A stretch of 64,000 nt of DNA from VRUE01 sp963814915 (GCA_963814915.1 CAWFEI010000014.1:1-64000), one strand, 5' to 3'; shown: positions 8,739 to 17,485, counted from the stretch's first letter. Program-made: numbers and translations. The notes: a model not told the origin generated them from the sequence alone.

Positions 8739-10097
8739 CTACTTCTCTTTCGCGATCTTCGCCGCCTCGGCGCTGCCGAGGTACGGCGTCAGGGTGAACT
8801 CGACCAGGTCCGGGAGCAGATCCTCGAGCTCCTTGGTCTTGCCGGCGATGATCCGCCGCGAGATCAACGAGACCATGCCGCCGACCAGCGCTTCCTCGGT
8901 CGTCGGCGAGAGCCGCGAGAGGACCTCGGGCGAGCGGCCCTCGCGGCCCTCGCGGAAGTAGGGGACGAAGCTCTGGATCGCCGCGTCGTAGCGCTCGACC
9001 ACAGCCGGCCCGGCGACCAGCGCCTCGACCATGCAGAGGCGGGCGAGGCTCGGCTCGGCGGCGAGGAACTGCAGCATCGCCTCGATCCCGGCCTTGATCG
9101 CCCGCGGCCAATCCTCGGTCTCCTCGAAGGCCGTGGTGACCCGGTCGCGCAGCTCATTCATCACCGTGTCGTAGGCGGCGACGAAGCACTCGTCCTTACT
9201 CGCGAAGTGCTCGTAGAAGGTGCGGCGGGAGACCGCCGCGGCGCGGGTGATGTGAGCGATCGTCGTCCCCGAGAAGCCGTGCTCGGCGATCGCCTCGGCG
9301 ATGCCCGCGATCAGCCGCTCGCGCTGATTGTGAGTGACGAACTCGCGCGGGAGCCCGTGGCGGCCAGGGGGCAGCCGCGCCAACTCGGGCGGGTAGTCCT
9401 CGGCGCCCTCGGACGGCGGGTCCTTCGGTTTGCCGGCGCGTTTCCGTGCCATACCGCGAGCATATCCCTCCCCCTCGGCCGACTCGCGACTCAACTCCGA
9501 CATCGCCGCCTCGATGCCCAGGTAGGGCATCACCGCCGCCGACATCAGCTGCGGGACGAGGTCCGGCAGCTCCTCGACGGTGCCGCGCACGACCCGCGAG
9601 TAGATCTGGCCGTAGGCGGACCCGGCCAGAGCCTCGGCCGTCGTGTGGGGAACCGCGTCGGGGTCGTCCATCTCCTGGCGCCCGGCGTCGATCAGCGAGG
9701 CGATCACCCGCATCGTCATGTCGCGGCGCGCCCGGGCGGCGTCGCCGGCGGCAAGCACCTCGACCCCGAAGGAGGCCCGGCTGGGGTCGTTGCTGAGCCC
9801 CTCGATCACCTGGTAGGCAACGGCGCGGAGGCGGTCGGGCCACTCTTCGCGGCTCTCGTAGGCGCGCACCATCGTCTCCAGGCACTCCTCGTTGACCTCC
9901 TGCCAGGAGGAAAGGAAGCAGTCGTACTTGCCTCGGAAGTGGCGGTCGAAGGCGGGGCGGTCGAGCTCGGCCCTCTCCAGCACCAGCTCGATCGTGGTTT
10001 CACCGTAGCCGCGTTCGGCGGCGACGTCGATCAGCGCTTCGACGATACGGGCGCGCTCGGAGCTGCCGGTGCGGTCGCGGGTCTCGGTATCGAGCAC
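8739..10097 (-). CDS. Fused double TetR regulator
   Basis: One 452-residue reading frame carries two complete TetR proteins head to tail. The first HTH is at about residues 15-62 (RARIVEALIDVAAERGYG, then LDRPAFDRHFRGKYDCF) with its own ligand domain to about 200. A charged linker (KRAGKPKDPPSEGAED) follows. The second HTH is at about 258-306 (RERLIAGIAEAIAEHGF, SRRTFYEHFASKDECF), with a ligand domain ending PYLGSAEAAKIAKEK. Translation starts at GTG 10097. The TetR pair at 3043-4395 has the same order as two genes, so this looks like a fusion of such a pair. A single chain could form a pseudo-dimer with two different ligand pockets. Target and ligand are unknown. Confidence 0.85.
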   Translation of the reverse strand: MLDTETRDRTGSSERARIVEALIDVAAERGYGETTIELVLERAELDRPAFDRHFRGKYDCFLSSWQEVNEECLETMVRAYESREEWPDRLRAVAYQVIEGLSNDPSRASFGVEVLAAGDAARARRDMTMRVIASLIDAGRQEMDDPDAVPHTTAEALAGSAYGQIYSRVVRGTVEELPDLVPQLMSAAVMPYLGIEAAMSELSRESAEGEGYARGMARKRAGKPKDPPSEGAEDYPPELARLPPGRHGLPREFVTHNQRERLIAGIAEAIAEHGFSGTTIAHITRAAAVSRRTFYEHFASKDECFVAAYDTVMNELRDRVTTAFEETEDWPRAIKAGIEAMLQFLAAEPSLARLCMVEALVAGPAVVERYDAAIQSFVPYFREGREGRSPEVLSRLSPTTEEALVGGMVSLISRRIIAGKTKELEDLLPDLVEFTLTPYLGSAEAAKIAKEK

Positions 10098-10128
10098 TAG
10101 GGCATGGGACCCCCGATCCCTGCCCTGG

Positions 10129-10818
10129 CTACTTACCGGCCGGCTGTGCGGGCGCTTCGGCCGCCGTGCGCTTCGCGGCCTCGGCGCCGACGTACGGGGT
10201 GAGCGAGAACTCGACCAGCTCGGGGAGGAGCTGCTCGATCTCCTCCACCTGCCCCATCACGATCCGCTGGTAGATGATCCAGAAGACCCCGCCGACGATC
10301 GTCTCCTCGAGCGTCCCCGGCAGGCTCTCGCCCTTGGCCGCGACCTTGCGGCCCATGCGGAAGAGCGGCACGAAGGCCTGGATCGAGCGTTCGTAGCGCT
10401 CGACCGCGGCCGGGCCGGCGGAAAGCGCCTCGACGATGCAGGTGCGGGCCAGGGCCGGCTCCGTCGCGACGTAGTGGAGGAACGCGGCGAGGCCGGCGTT
10501 GACCCGGGCGGGCCAGGCGTCGACCCGGCTGGCGGCATCGACGACCCGCCGCAGCGCCTCTTTGACGGCGAACTCCGAGGCGGCGAGAAAGCAGTCTTCC
10601 TTGGAGGAGAAGTTCTCGTAGAAAGTGTTGCGGGCGATCCCGGCGCGGCTCACGATGTCGGCCACTGTGACGGCGCGGTAGCCCTTCTCCACGGTCTCCT
10701 CGGCGAGGGCGGCGATGATCCGCGCCCGCTGGTGCTGCGTGATGAACTCGCGTGGGAGTGGATGCCTTCCGGGAGGCATTCTGGTTGCCTGGGGGACACG
10801 CTCAGCCACGAAATCCAA
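10129..10818 (-). CDS. TetR family transcriptional regulator
   Basis: A 229-residue TetR protein. The HTH spans about residues 30-78 (RARIIAALAEETVEKGYRAVT, SRAGIARNTFYENFSSKEDCF), and the ligand domain has ATEPALARTCIVEALSAGP and ends SLTPYVGAEAAKRT. It most resembles the second halves of the TetR pair and of the fusion gene, including the leading PPGRHPLPREFITQHQ. The longest frame uses TTG at 10818; a GTG at 10809 is also possible. It lies 31 bp upstream of the fused TetR gene on the same strand, so the two may be cotranscribed, and it is divergent from the TetR gene at 10924. Confidence 0.85.
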   Translation of the reverse strand: MDFVAERVPQATRMPPGRHPLPREFITQHQRARIIAALAEETVEKGYRAVTVADIVSRAGIARNTFYENFSSKEDCFLAASEFAVKEALRRVVDAASRVDAWPARVNAGLAAFLHYVATEPALARTCIVEALSAGPAAVERYERSIQAFVPLFRMGRKVAAKGESLPGTLEETIVGGVFWIIYQRIVMGQVEEIEQLLPELVEFSLTPYVGAEAAKRTAAEAPAQPAGK

Positions 10819-10923
10819 GTTACTCGCCGACCGCTGAGATTCAAGCTGGACGGATCAGCGAAATACCGCTAGAGTACCGGACTCCAGACAACCTGTTCCC
10901 TGGATCAAGAGGAAGGGATAGCA

Positions 10924-11622
10924 ATGGGGAAGCGGGCCGTAACCAACGTCCAGGCAGGGGCTGAGGGGACCGGCAGGATGAGGGTGGTGGAGACACTCCC
11001 CCACTCCCCGACGCTCGAGCTTGTGGATTCCCCCAAGCGCGAAAAAATTCTCGAGGGGATGCTCGACGCGGTCGGCGCCGAGGGCTACGACGGCACCTCC
11101 GTACGCACGGTTCTCGATCGAACCGGGCTTTACCGGCAGGCCTTCTACGACAACTTCGCCGACAAGGACGAGTGCTACCTCGCCGCGCTGGCGATGGGAA
11201 TCTCCCGGCTCGAAGCCGTCGCCGCCCACGGCGCGGCGAGCCACGAGAGCTGGCGCGGCAAGCTGCGCGGTGGGCTCGGCGCCCTGCTCGACCGGCTCGA
11301 CGCCGAGCCCGATTTCGGCCGAGGTGTGGTCATCGGCGTACACGCGGCCGGCCCGGACGCCCTTTCGATTAGGGCCAAAGCGATGAAAAGAGCGGCTGAA
11401 TTCATCGATTTGGCGCGGCTCGATCTGGGCCAGGCGGAAACGCCGCCGCAGATCGCCCCGGAGGGCATCGTCGCCGGCATCCACGCGATCGTCCATTCGC
11501 GGCTCTCCACCGGGGCTACGGACGGATTCCGCGACCTGCTGCCGGAGTTCATGTACTTCGCCGTGCTGCCCTACTTCGGCGCCGAGACGGCCGGCGAGGA
11601 GATGCAGGCCGCCCGGGCTTGA
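10924..11622 (+). CDS. TetR family transcriptional regulator
   Basis: A 232-residue TetR protein with an unusual 40-residue N-terminal extension before the HTH (about residues 40-88: REKILEGMLDAVGAEGYDGTS, LDRTGLYRQAFYDNFADKDEC). The ligand domain ends FMYFAVLPYFGAETAGEEM. A ribosome site AGGAAGGG lies about 5 bases before the ATG at 10924. It is divergent from the TetR gene at 10129-10818, and the 105-bp gap includes a short inverted repeat CCAG/CTGG around a GTTCCC near 10894. The next TetR gene follows 61 bp downstream with its own promoter. Targets are unknown. Confidence 0.85.
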   Translation: MGKRAVTNVQAGAEGTGRMRVVETLPHSPTLELVDSPKREKILEGMLDAVGAEGYDGTSVRTVLDRTGLYRQAFYDNFADKDECYLAALAMGISRLEAVAAHGAASHESWRGKLRGGLGALLDRLDAEPDFGRGVVIGVHAAGPDALSIRAKAMKRAAEFIDLARLDLGQAETPPQIAPEGIVAGIHAIVHSRLSTGATDGFRDLLPEFMYFAVLPYFGAETAGEEMQAARA

Positions 11623-11628
11623 GACAAG

Positions 11629-11674
11629 CTGTCCGCGGCGAGCGTTGGACAGTTGAAGATTCCTGCCCTACATT
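11629..11674 (+). promoter_or_regulatory. Promoter with overlapping palindromic operator
   Basis: CTGTCC (11629-11634) and GGACAG (11647-11652) form an inverted repeat with a 12-bp spacer. A -35-like TTGGAC (11645-11650) overlaps its right half, and a -10-like TACATT (11669-11674) follows after 18 bp. Transcription would start only a few bases before the ATG at 11684, giving a very short or leaderless transcript. The overlap of palindrome and -35 box is the standard arrangement for TetR autorepression. Confidence 0.5.
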
Positions 11675-11683
11675 GATTGGGCG

Positions 11684-12325
11684 ATGGAATCGCCTCAATT
11701 GCCTCGCGCCTACGCCGTTCGCTCCGAGCGCGAGCGGGTGCTGGAGGCGATGGTGAGAATCGCGGCGGCGAAAGGCTACGAGGCGACCACGGTCGCCGAC
11801 GTGGCCGAGTTCGCCGACGTCTCGCTCGACTCCTTCGAAGCGATGTTCCCCGACAAGGAGGCCTGCTTCCTGGAGGCCTACGAGGCGGTCTTCGACGTCC
11901 TCGTCGCGCACGTGACCACGGCCTTCGAAGCGGCGAGCGACGAGCCCTGGCCGGAGCAGATCGCCGCCGGGCTGGGCGCCCTGGTGGAGCTGCTCTCGAC
12001 CGAGGCCGACATCGCCCGGCTCTCGATGGTCGAGGTGACCGCCGCCGGCGACGACGCGCGCGAGCGCTACCGCACGATGCTGACCCGCTTCACCCCGTTC
12101 CTGGAGGAGGGGCGGCGGTACTCCGGCCAGGGCGAGGAACTGCCGGCCGACACGGCGCGCTTCGCGATCGGCGGGGCGACCTCGATGATCTTCGACGAGG
12201 TGCGGGCCGGTCGCGGCCCCGAGCTGAAGCGGATCCTGCCCGACCTCGTCTTCGCCGTGCTGATGCCCTACCTGGGCCCGGAAGCGGCCGAAGACGAGAT
12301 GCGGCGGGTGACCCGCACGAGCTAA
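11684..12325 (+). CDS. TetR family transcriptional regulator
   Basis: A 213-residue TetR protein with HTH at about residues 14-62 (RERVLEAMVRIAAAKGYEATT, ADVSLDSFEAMFPDKEACF) and a ligand domain containing LSTEADIARLSMVEVTAAG and ending VLMPYLGPEAAEDEM. The ATG at 11684 has almost no leader behind the likely promoter at 11645-11674, and no ribosome site is visible, so leaderless translation is possible. Its TAA (12323-12325) overlaps the TAG of the convergent enoyl-CoA hydratase gene (12322-12324). The neighbouring acyl-CoA enzyme could be a target, since many TetR proteins sense acyl-CoA. That is conjecture. Confidence 0.85.
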   Translation: MESPQLPRAYAVRSERERVLEAMVRIAAAKGYEATTVADVAEFADVSLDSFEAMFPDKEACFLEAYEAVFDVLVAHVTTAFEAASDEPWPEQIAAGLGALVELLSTEADIARLSMVEVTAAGDDARERYRTMLTRFTPFLEEGRRYSGQGEELPADTARFAIGGATSMIFDEVRAGRGPELKRILPDLVFAVLMPYLGPEAAEDEMRRVTRTS

Positions 12326-13077
12326 CCGGGGAACTCGCCGTGGCGGCCCTCCCCGGAGGCGAAGCGTGAAGCTCCTTCGACGGCGACATGGAGGGTCTCG
12401 CGACCGAGCCGGTGCTCCAGAGCTATGCCGTCTTTGAGAGGCATGCCGAAGCCCTCGATTGCCGCGCGGCGATCGGCGAGCATCGTCTCCTGCGGGAAGA
12501 CGGCGATGCGCTCGGCGAGCTCCAGGGCGCGGTCGAGGTGCTTGCCGGGGGCGGTCATCTCGTTGACGAGGCCGATGCGGTGGGCCTCGTCGGCCTCGAC
12601 CGGGCGGCCGGTGAGGATCAGCTCCAGGGCGCGGCCGATGCCGAGCACCCGCGGCAGGCGCTGGGTGCCGCCGTCGACGAGGGGCACGCCCCAGCGCCGC
12701 TCGAAGAGGCCAAAGGTCGATTGCGGCGTCGCGATCCGCAGGTCGCACCAGAGCGCCAGCTCGACCCCGCCCGCCAGGCACCAGCCGTCGACCGCGGCGA
12801 TCGCCGGCTTGGACGGGGTCAGCCGGGTCGGGCCCATCGGGCCGTGCGGGTGGTCGACGTCGAGGTCCATCGCCTTGAGGTCGGCGCCCGCGCAGAACGC
12901 CTCGCCGCCGGCGCCGGTCAGGACGAGCACCCTGGCGCCGTCGTCGGCCTCGAAGTCCTCCAGGCCCTGCCGGAACGCGGCGGCGGCAGCAGCGTCGATC
13001 GCGTTGCGCCGCGCCGACCGGTCGATCGTCAGCAGCGCCGCCGCTCCGACCCGCTCGTAACGCAGCTCGTCGCTCAT
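12322..13077 (-). CDS. Enoyl-CoA hydratase/isomerase family protein
   Basis: A 251-residue crotonase-fold enzyme that would hydrate or isomerise an enoyl-CoA thioester in the cytoplasm. The family signature is visible: RNAIDAAAAAAFRQ near residue 22, the CoA-site GEAFCAGADLKAM near 57-69, and the oxyanion-hole segment PAIAAVDGWCLAGGVELALWCDLRIA near 92-117. The usual first catalytic Glu appears displaced (FGLFERRWGVPLVDGG), so the exact reaction is uncertain. I use the ATG at 13075-13077 because upstream in-frame sequence has no family similarity. The gene stands alone, convergent with a TetR gene. Confidence 0.85.
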   Translation of the reverse strand: MSDELRYERVGAAALLTIDRSARRNAIDAAAAAAFRQGLEDFEADDGARVLVLTGAGGEAFCAGADLKAMDLDVDHPHGPMGPTRLTPSKPAIAAVDGWCLAGGVELALWCDLRIATPQSTFGLFERRWGVPLVDGGTQRLPRVLGIGRALELILTGRPVEADEAHRIGLVNEMTAPGKHLDRALELAERIAVFPQETMLADRRAAIEGFGMPLKDGIALEHRLGRETLHVAVEGASRFASGEGRHGEFPG

Positions 13078-13463
13078 CGCGAAGAGAGTATGGGAGTGGC
13101 GGGCTAGTTGCCTGGCAATCACGGGCGGGCAGGCAACGCCGCTCCCAGGTGCGCCCCGGTGCGCGAGGTCGACGAGGGCAGGCTCTCGATGACCACGCCG
13201 GAAACTAGGCGCGCCCTCGGACGGACAAGAGAGATCCATCCGCCCCAATAGAAACGCGACCGGGGGTAGCGCCCAAAGCCTGCCGCGCGTAGCCTTCGCG
13301 CTAGAAGCTCTCTGCGCCACCTTCAAGACGGTGTCCCACTGGCTTCCGTGGGGCCTGTCTTTCCCAGTCGCAGGATCAACTTAGCCGGGCCCCGGTTCGG
13401 CGTCTAGGGGCGCCCCGACGACGATCCCGCAAAGTCCGGCGAAATCGCTACTGTCGCGGCGCG
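13078..13463. other. 386-bp intergenic region without a gene
   Basis: This spacer separates the divergent enoyl-CoA hydratase and sugar porter genes. It contains an inverted repeat GTTGCCTG (13107-13114) / CAGGCAAC (13130-13137) close to the hydratase start, and a palindrome GGGGCGCCCC near 13407. I looked for tRNA, a riboswitch-like fold and small reading frames on both strands and found nothing I can support. The inverted repeat may be an operator for one of the divergent genes. Confidence 0.5.
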
Positions 13464-14849
13464 ATGAGCGACGGTTTGGAGGCCTCGCGGCGACGCGCAC
13501 GCAGAAACGTCGTGCTGACGGCGGCGATCGCCGGGCTCGGCGGGCTGCTGTTCGGCTACGACACCGGCATCATCGCCGCGGCGCTGCTCTTCATCAAGGA
13601 CGACTTCGGCCTCGGCAGCTTCGCCCAGGGCCTCGTCGTCGCCGCCGTCCCGATCGGCGCCGTCGCGGGCGCCGCGATCTCCGGCCCCGCCGCCGACCGC
13701 CACGGCCGCCGGCTGATGATCCTGCTCGCCGCGCTCGTCTTCATCGCAGGCGCCCTCGCCAGCGCCGCCGCGCAGGGGGTCGAGCTGCTGGTGCTCGCGC
13801 GGATCGTGATCGGCGTCGCGATCGGCCTCGCCTCGGCCGCCGCGCCGGTCTACATCTCCGAGGTGGCCCCGCCGGAGAGCCGCGGCCGCCTGGTCAGCTT
13901 CTTCCAGCTGGCCGTGACGATCGGCATCCTCGTCGCCTACCTGGTCGGGCTCGCATTCGATGCCAGCGAAGGCTGGCGCTGGATGCTCGGGCTTGGCGTC
14001 GTGCCCGCGCTGGCGCTCGCCTTCGGCATGCTGCGCATGCCGCAGAGCCCGCGCTGGCTGGTGATGACCGGCGACGACTTCGCCGCGCGCGCGACCCTGG
14101 CGAAGATCCGCGTCGACAACCCGGACACGATCGACCACGAGCTGGACGAGATCAAGGGCAGCATCGACGCCAAGCCGGGCGCCTGGCGCGACCTGCTGCA
14201 GCCGGTCGTCAAAGCGGCGTTGGTGGTCGGCATCGGGCTGGCGGTCCTGCAGCAGGTGAGTGGGATCAACACGGTCATCTACTACGCGCCGACGATCGTC
14301 GAATTCACCGGCGTCAACTCCTCCGCCGCCTCGATCCTCGCCGCGATCGGGGTCGGGATCGTCAACGTCGGCATGACCGTCGTCGCCCTGCGCCTGCTCG
14401 ACCGGGCCGGCCGGCGCACCCTGCTTACGATCGGCGTCTCGGGGATGACCATCTCCCTGCTGGCGCTCGGCGGCGCCTTCGTCGGCGGCGGCGGGAGCAC
14501 GCTGGCCTCGGCGATCGCGATCGGCAGCCTGATGGTCTACGTCGCCTCCTTCGCGATCAGCCTCGGGCCGATCTTCTGGCTGCTCAACGCCGAGATCTAC
14601 CCGCTCGGGGTGCGCAGCAAGGCCGCCGGGCTGGGCACGATGGCCAACTGGGTCGCCAACTTCGCCGTCTCGCTCACCTTCCTGCTCTTGATCGACGCGC
14701 TCGGCCGCAGCGGCGCCTTCTGGTTCTACGCGGCGGTCTCCGCGCTCACCCTCGCCTTCTGCCTGAAGCTGGTTCCCGAGACCAAGGGCAAGCGGCTCGA
14801 GGACATCCAGGCCTTCTTCCAGGCACGCGTCGACGGACGCGGAACGTAA
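13464..14849 (+). CDS. Sugar porter family MFS transporter
   Basis: A 461-residue, 12-helix membrane transporter of the sugar porter branch of the major facilitator superfamily, probably a proton-coupled sugar importer. Signatures are LFGYDTGIIAAALLF in helix 1, DRHGRR between helices 2 and 3, PVYISEVAPPESRGRL after helix 4, QQVSGINTVIYYAP in helix 7, DRAGRRTLL between helices 8 and 9, and PETKGKRLEDIQ at the end. The ATG is at 13464. Downstream metF is only 30 bp away, but a shared function is not evident. The sugar cannot be named from sequence. Confidence 0.9.
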   Translation: MSDGLEASRRRARRNVVLTAAIAGLGGLLFGYDTGIIAAALLFIKDDFGLGSFAQGLVVAAVPIGAVAGAAISGPAADRHGRRLMILLAALVFIAGALASAAAQGVELLVLARIVIGVAIGLASAAAPVYISEVAPPESRGRLVSFFQLAVTIGILVAYLVGLAFDASEGWRWMLGLGVVPALALAFGMLRMPQSPRWLVMTGDDFAARATLAKIRVDNPDTIDHELDEIKGSIDAKPGAWRDLLQPVVKAALVVGIGLAVLQQVSGINTVIYYAPTIVEFTGVNSSAASILAAIGVGIVNVGMTVVALRLLDRAGRRTLLTIGVSGMTISLLALGGAFVGGGGSTLASAIAIGSLMVYVASFAISLGPIFWLLNAEIYPLGVRSKAAGLGTMANWVANFAVSLTFLLLIDALGRSGAFWFYAAVSALTLAFCLKLVPETKGKRLEDIQAFFQARVDGRGT

Positions 14850-14879
14850 GCATGGGCGCAGCCTGGTTACGCTGCCCCG

Positions 14880-15800
14880 ATGAGAATTGACGAGATACTC
14901 GAATCGAAGCGGCCGGTCTTCTCGGTCGAGCTCTTCCCGCCGAAGACCGAGGAGGCGACGGAACAGCTCTACGCGACAGCGCGCTCGCTAGGCGAGCTGG
15001 AGCCGGACTTCGTCTCGGTCACCTACGGCGCCGGGGGCTCGACGCGCGACGGCACGGTCGAGATCACCCGCGCCCTGAAGGACGACCTCGGCCTCGAGAC
15101 GATGGCGCACCTGAGCTGCGTCGGCGAGACGACCGAGGGCCTCTCGACGACGCTCGACCGGATCGCCGCCGCCGGCATCGAAAACGTCTTCGCCCTGCGC
15201 GGCGACCCGCCGCGGGGCCAGCCGGACTTCGTCCAGCCCGAGGGCGGCCTCGGCAGCGCGGCCGAGCTGGCCGCCTTCATCGGCGGCGGCTGGGACTTCA
15301 GCGTCGGCGGCGCCTGCTTCCCCGAGGTGCACCCGGAGGCGCCCGACCTCGACACCGACCTCGACTACCTGAAGAGCAAGGTCGACTCCGGCGCGTCCTT
15401 CCTGGTCACGCAGCTCTTCTTCGACAACCAGGTCTACTTCGACTTCGTCGCCGCGGCGCGGGCGAAGGGGATCGACGTGCCGATCCTCGCCGGGGTGATC
15501 CCGGTCGCCAGCTTCGCGCAGACGAAGCGGATCTGCGAGCTCTGCGACGCCTCGATCCCGCCCCGCCTGGAGGCCGCGTTCGCGGCGGCCGGGGGCGACG
15601 AGACGGCCGAGTTCGAGCTCGGCGTCGCCTACGCGGCCCAGCAGTGCGCCGAGCTGCTGATCGCCGGCGCGCCCGGGATCCATTTCTACGCGCTCAACCG
15701 GGCGCCCGCGACGCGGGCGGTGCTCGGGGCGCTGCGCGCCTCGCGGCCCTGGGAGCGGACCCGGGGCACGCCCGCCGACCCGGTCGGCGAAGCCCGGTAG
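14880..15800 (+). CDS. metF: Methylenetetrahydrofolate reductase
   Basis: Reduces 5,10-methylene-THF to 5-methyl-THF with an FAD cofactor, supplying methyl groups for methionine synthesis. The 306-residue protein has the TIM-barrel signatures FSVELFPPKTEEA (residues 14-26, with the catalytic Glu), VSVTYGAGGSTRDGT, HLSCVG, NVFALRGDPP and FLVTQLFFDNQVYFDF. Its length matches bacterial enzymes lacking a regulatory domain. It starts at ATG 14880. It is followed after 34 bp by an alpha/beta hydrolase gene on the same strand. Confidence 0.94.
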   Translation: MRIDEILESKRPVFSVELFPPKTEEATEQLYATARSLGELEPDFVSVTYGAGGSTRDGTVEITRALKDDLGLETMAHLSCVGETTEGLSTTLDRIAAAGIENVFALRGDPPRGQPDFVQPEGGLGSAAELAAFIGGGWDFSVGGACFPEVHPEAPDLDTDLDYLKSKVDSGASFLVTQLFFDNQVYFDFVAAARAKGIDVPILAGVIPVASFAQTKRICELCDASIPPRLEAAFAAAGGDETAEFELGVAYAAQQCAELLIAGAPGIHFYALNRAPATRAVLGALRASRPWERTRGTPADPVGEAR

Positions 15801-15834
15801 CCCGGCGGTCGAGCGCCCTAGACTGATCGGAACG

Positions 15835-16689
15835 ATGGGCGAGCTGGACTACGAGGGTCACCGGATCGGCTTCGACGAGTACGGCGAGGGCGAGCGCCCG
15901 ATCGTGCTCGTCCACGGCCTGCTGATGAACCGGCGCATGTTCGAGCGCCTCGGCCCGGCGCTGGCCGAGCGCGGCAACCGGGTGATCTGCGTCGACCTGC
16001 TCGGCCACGGCGGCTCCGACCAGCCCGACGACCTGCGCCTCTACTCGATGCCGCTCTTCGCCGAGCAGGTGCTGGCGCTGCTCGATCACCTCGAGATCGA
16101 GCGGGCGGTCGTCGGCGGCACCTCGCTCGGCGCCAACGTCGGGCTCGAGCTGGCGGTCCGCCATCCCGACCGGGTCGAGGCCCTGTTCGTCGAGATGCCC
16201 GTGCTCGACAACGCGCTGGCCGCGGTCGCGGCGATCTTCGCCCCGGTCCTGCTCGGCCTGCGGGTCGGGCGCCCGGCGATCGAGCTGAGCTCGCGGCTGG
16301 CCTCGCTGCTGCCGCGGACCAACTTCCTGCTCGACATCGGCCTCGACTGGGCGCGGCGCCGGCCCGGCCCCTCGATCGCCGTGCTCGAGGGGCTGCTGCT
16401 GGGCGAGACCGCGCCCCCGCGTGAGCAGCGCCGCCTGATCGACCGGCCCGCCTTCGTCGTCGGCCATCCCGGCGACCCCCTGCACCCGTTCAGCGACTCC
16501 GGGATGCTGGCCGAAGAGCTGCCCGGCGTGCGCCTGGTCGAGGCCAGCTCGATCCTCGAGTGGCGGCTGCGGCCGCAGCGGCTCGACGAGGAGCTGGCCG
16601 GCTTCCTCGACGGAGTCTGGGCGGAGCGCGGCGGGCCGGGGGGCGGGCCCGACGGCAACGGCCGCAGCGCCGCTCCTGTGGCAGGATAG
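15835..16689 (+). CDS. Alpha/beta hydrolase
   Basis: A 284-residue alpha/beta-hydrolase fold protein. The oxyanion-hole region VLVHGLLMNRRMFE lies near residues 22-35, the nucleophile elbow GGTSLGANVG near 98-107 (Ser in G-T-S-L-G), and a late VVGHPGDPLHPF region supplies an Asp and a His. The substrate is not predictable; relatives include esterases, lactonases and meta-cleavage hydrolases. The C-terminal 25 residues are a Gly/Pro-rich tail. It lies 9 bp upstream of the DUF3105 membrane protein gene, probably in one transcript. Confidence 0.8.
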   Translation: MGELDYEGHRIGFDEYGEGERPIVLVHGLLMNRRMFERLGPALAERGNRVICVDLLGHGGSDQPDDLRLYSMPLFAEQVLALLDHLEIERAVVGGTSLGANVGLELAVRHPDRVEALFVEMPVLDNALAAVAAIFAPVLLGLRVGRPAIELSSRLASLLPRTNFLLDIGLDWARRRPGPSIAVLEGLLLGETAPPREQRRLIDRPAFVVGHPGDPLHPFSDSGMLAEELPGVRLVEASSILEWRLRPQRLDEELAGFLDGVWAERGGPGGGPDGNGRSAAPVAG

Positions 16690-16698
16690 GGCCGCAAG

Positions 16699-17478
16699 AT
16701 GGCCAACCGCAGGGAGGAAGAGAGAGAGCGACTCCGCCAGGCCCGGCAGGAACGCGAGTCCAGCCAGACCAAGGGCGAGAAACGCCGGTTGATGGCCGTC
16801 TACGGCGGCGCGGGCCTGATCGGCCTGCTCGTCGTCGTCGGGGTGGTCGTGCTGATCGCCTCCTCGGGCGCCAGCGGCGGCAGCGGCGAAGCCCACATCA
16901 ACCAGTCGAGCGGCTCGACCAACGGGGTCGCGCCCGACGAACGCGCGGGCACGACGCCGGCGCAGGCGAAGACGACGAACCTGAAACAGGCTGCGAAGAA
17001 GGCCGGCTGCACGCTGCGGCTGCACCTCAAGGACGAGGGGCACGAACACATCGCGCCGACCGCGGCGACACCCGAATACAAGACCAACCCGCCGACCTCG
17101 GGCAACCACGCCGAATCCCCCTACCAGGAGGCCGACGGTGCCTACAGCGAAATGCCCGGTGAAATCTTCATCGTCCACGCGCTCGAGCACGGCCGCATGG
17201 AGATCCAGTACAGCCCCGAACTGGCCGAAGAAGACCAGCTGGCGCTGAAGGGGCTCTACGAAACGATGTACGGCGGCACGCTGATGTTCCCCAACGACCA
17301 GATGGAATACGAAGTCGCGGCGACCACCTGGACCAACCTGCTCGGCTGCCCCGAATACAAGGGCGACGCCACGCTCGACGCGATCCGCGCCTTCGGCAAG
17401 GCGACCTGGGGCAAGTACGGCGGCGAGCCGGTCAACGGGTTCGCGCTCAAAGGCCCAACCCCCGCGAAACCCCAGTAG
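16699..17478 (+). CDS. DUF3105 membrane-anchored protein
   Basis: A 259-residue protein with a charged cytoplasmic N-terminus (residues 1-33), one membrane helix (about 34-55) and an extracellular Gly/Ser/Thr-rich linker. The C-terminal DUF3105 domain is recognised by NPPTSGNHAESPY, FIVHALEHGRMEIQYSP and WTNLLGC. The conserved histidines of this domain suggest metal binding, but its role is unknown. The ATG is at 16699, 9 bp after the hydrolase gene. Two cysteines in the domain (TLRLH side and LLGCPEY) could pair outside the cell. No partner is evident. Confidence 0.8.
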   Translation: MANRREEERERLRQARQERESSQTKGEKRRLMAVYGGAGLIGLLVVVGVVVLIASSGASGGSGEAHINQSSGSTNGVAPDERAGTTPAQAKTTNLKQAAKKAGCTLRLHLKDEGHEHIAPTAATPEYKTNPPTSGNHAESPYQEADGAYSEMPGEIFIVHALEHGRMEIQYSPELAEEDQLALKGLYETMYGGTLMFPNDQMEYEVAATTWTNLLGCPEYKGDATLDAIRAFGKATWGKYGGEPVNGFALKGPTPAKPQ

Positions 17479-17485
17479 CCAGGGG

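Noticed and set aside
13289..13400. Possible structured RNA (riboswitch or tRNA-like) upstream of the sugar porter
   Set aside because: Only a short CCCAC/GTGGG hairpin can be drawn; no conserved motif or tRNA arms were found on either strand.
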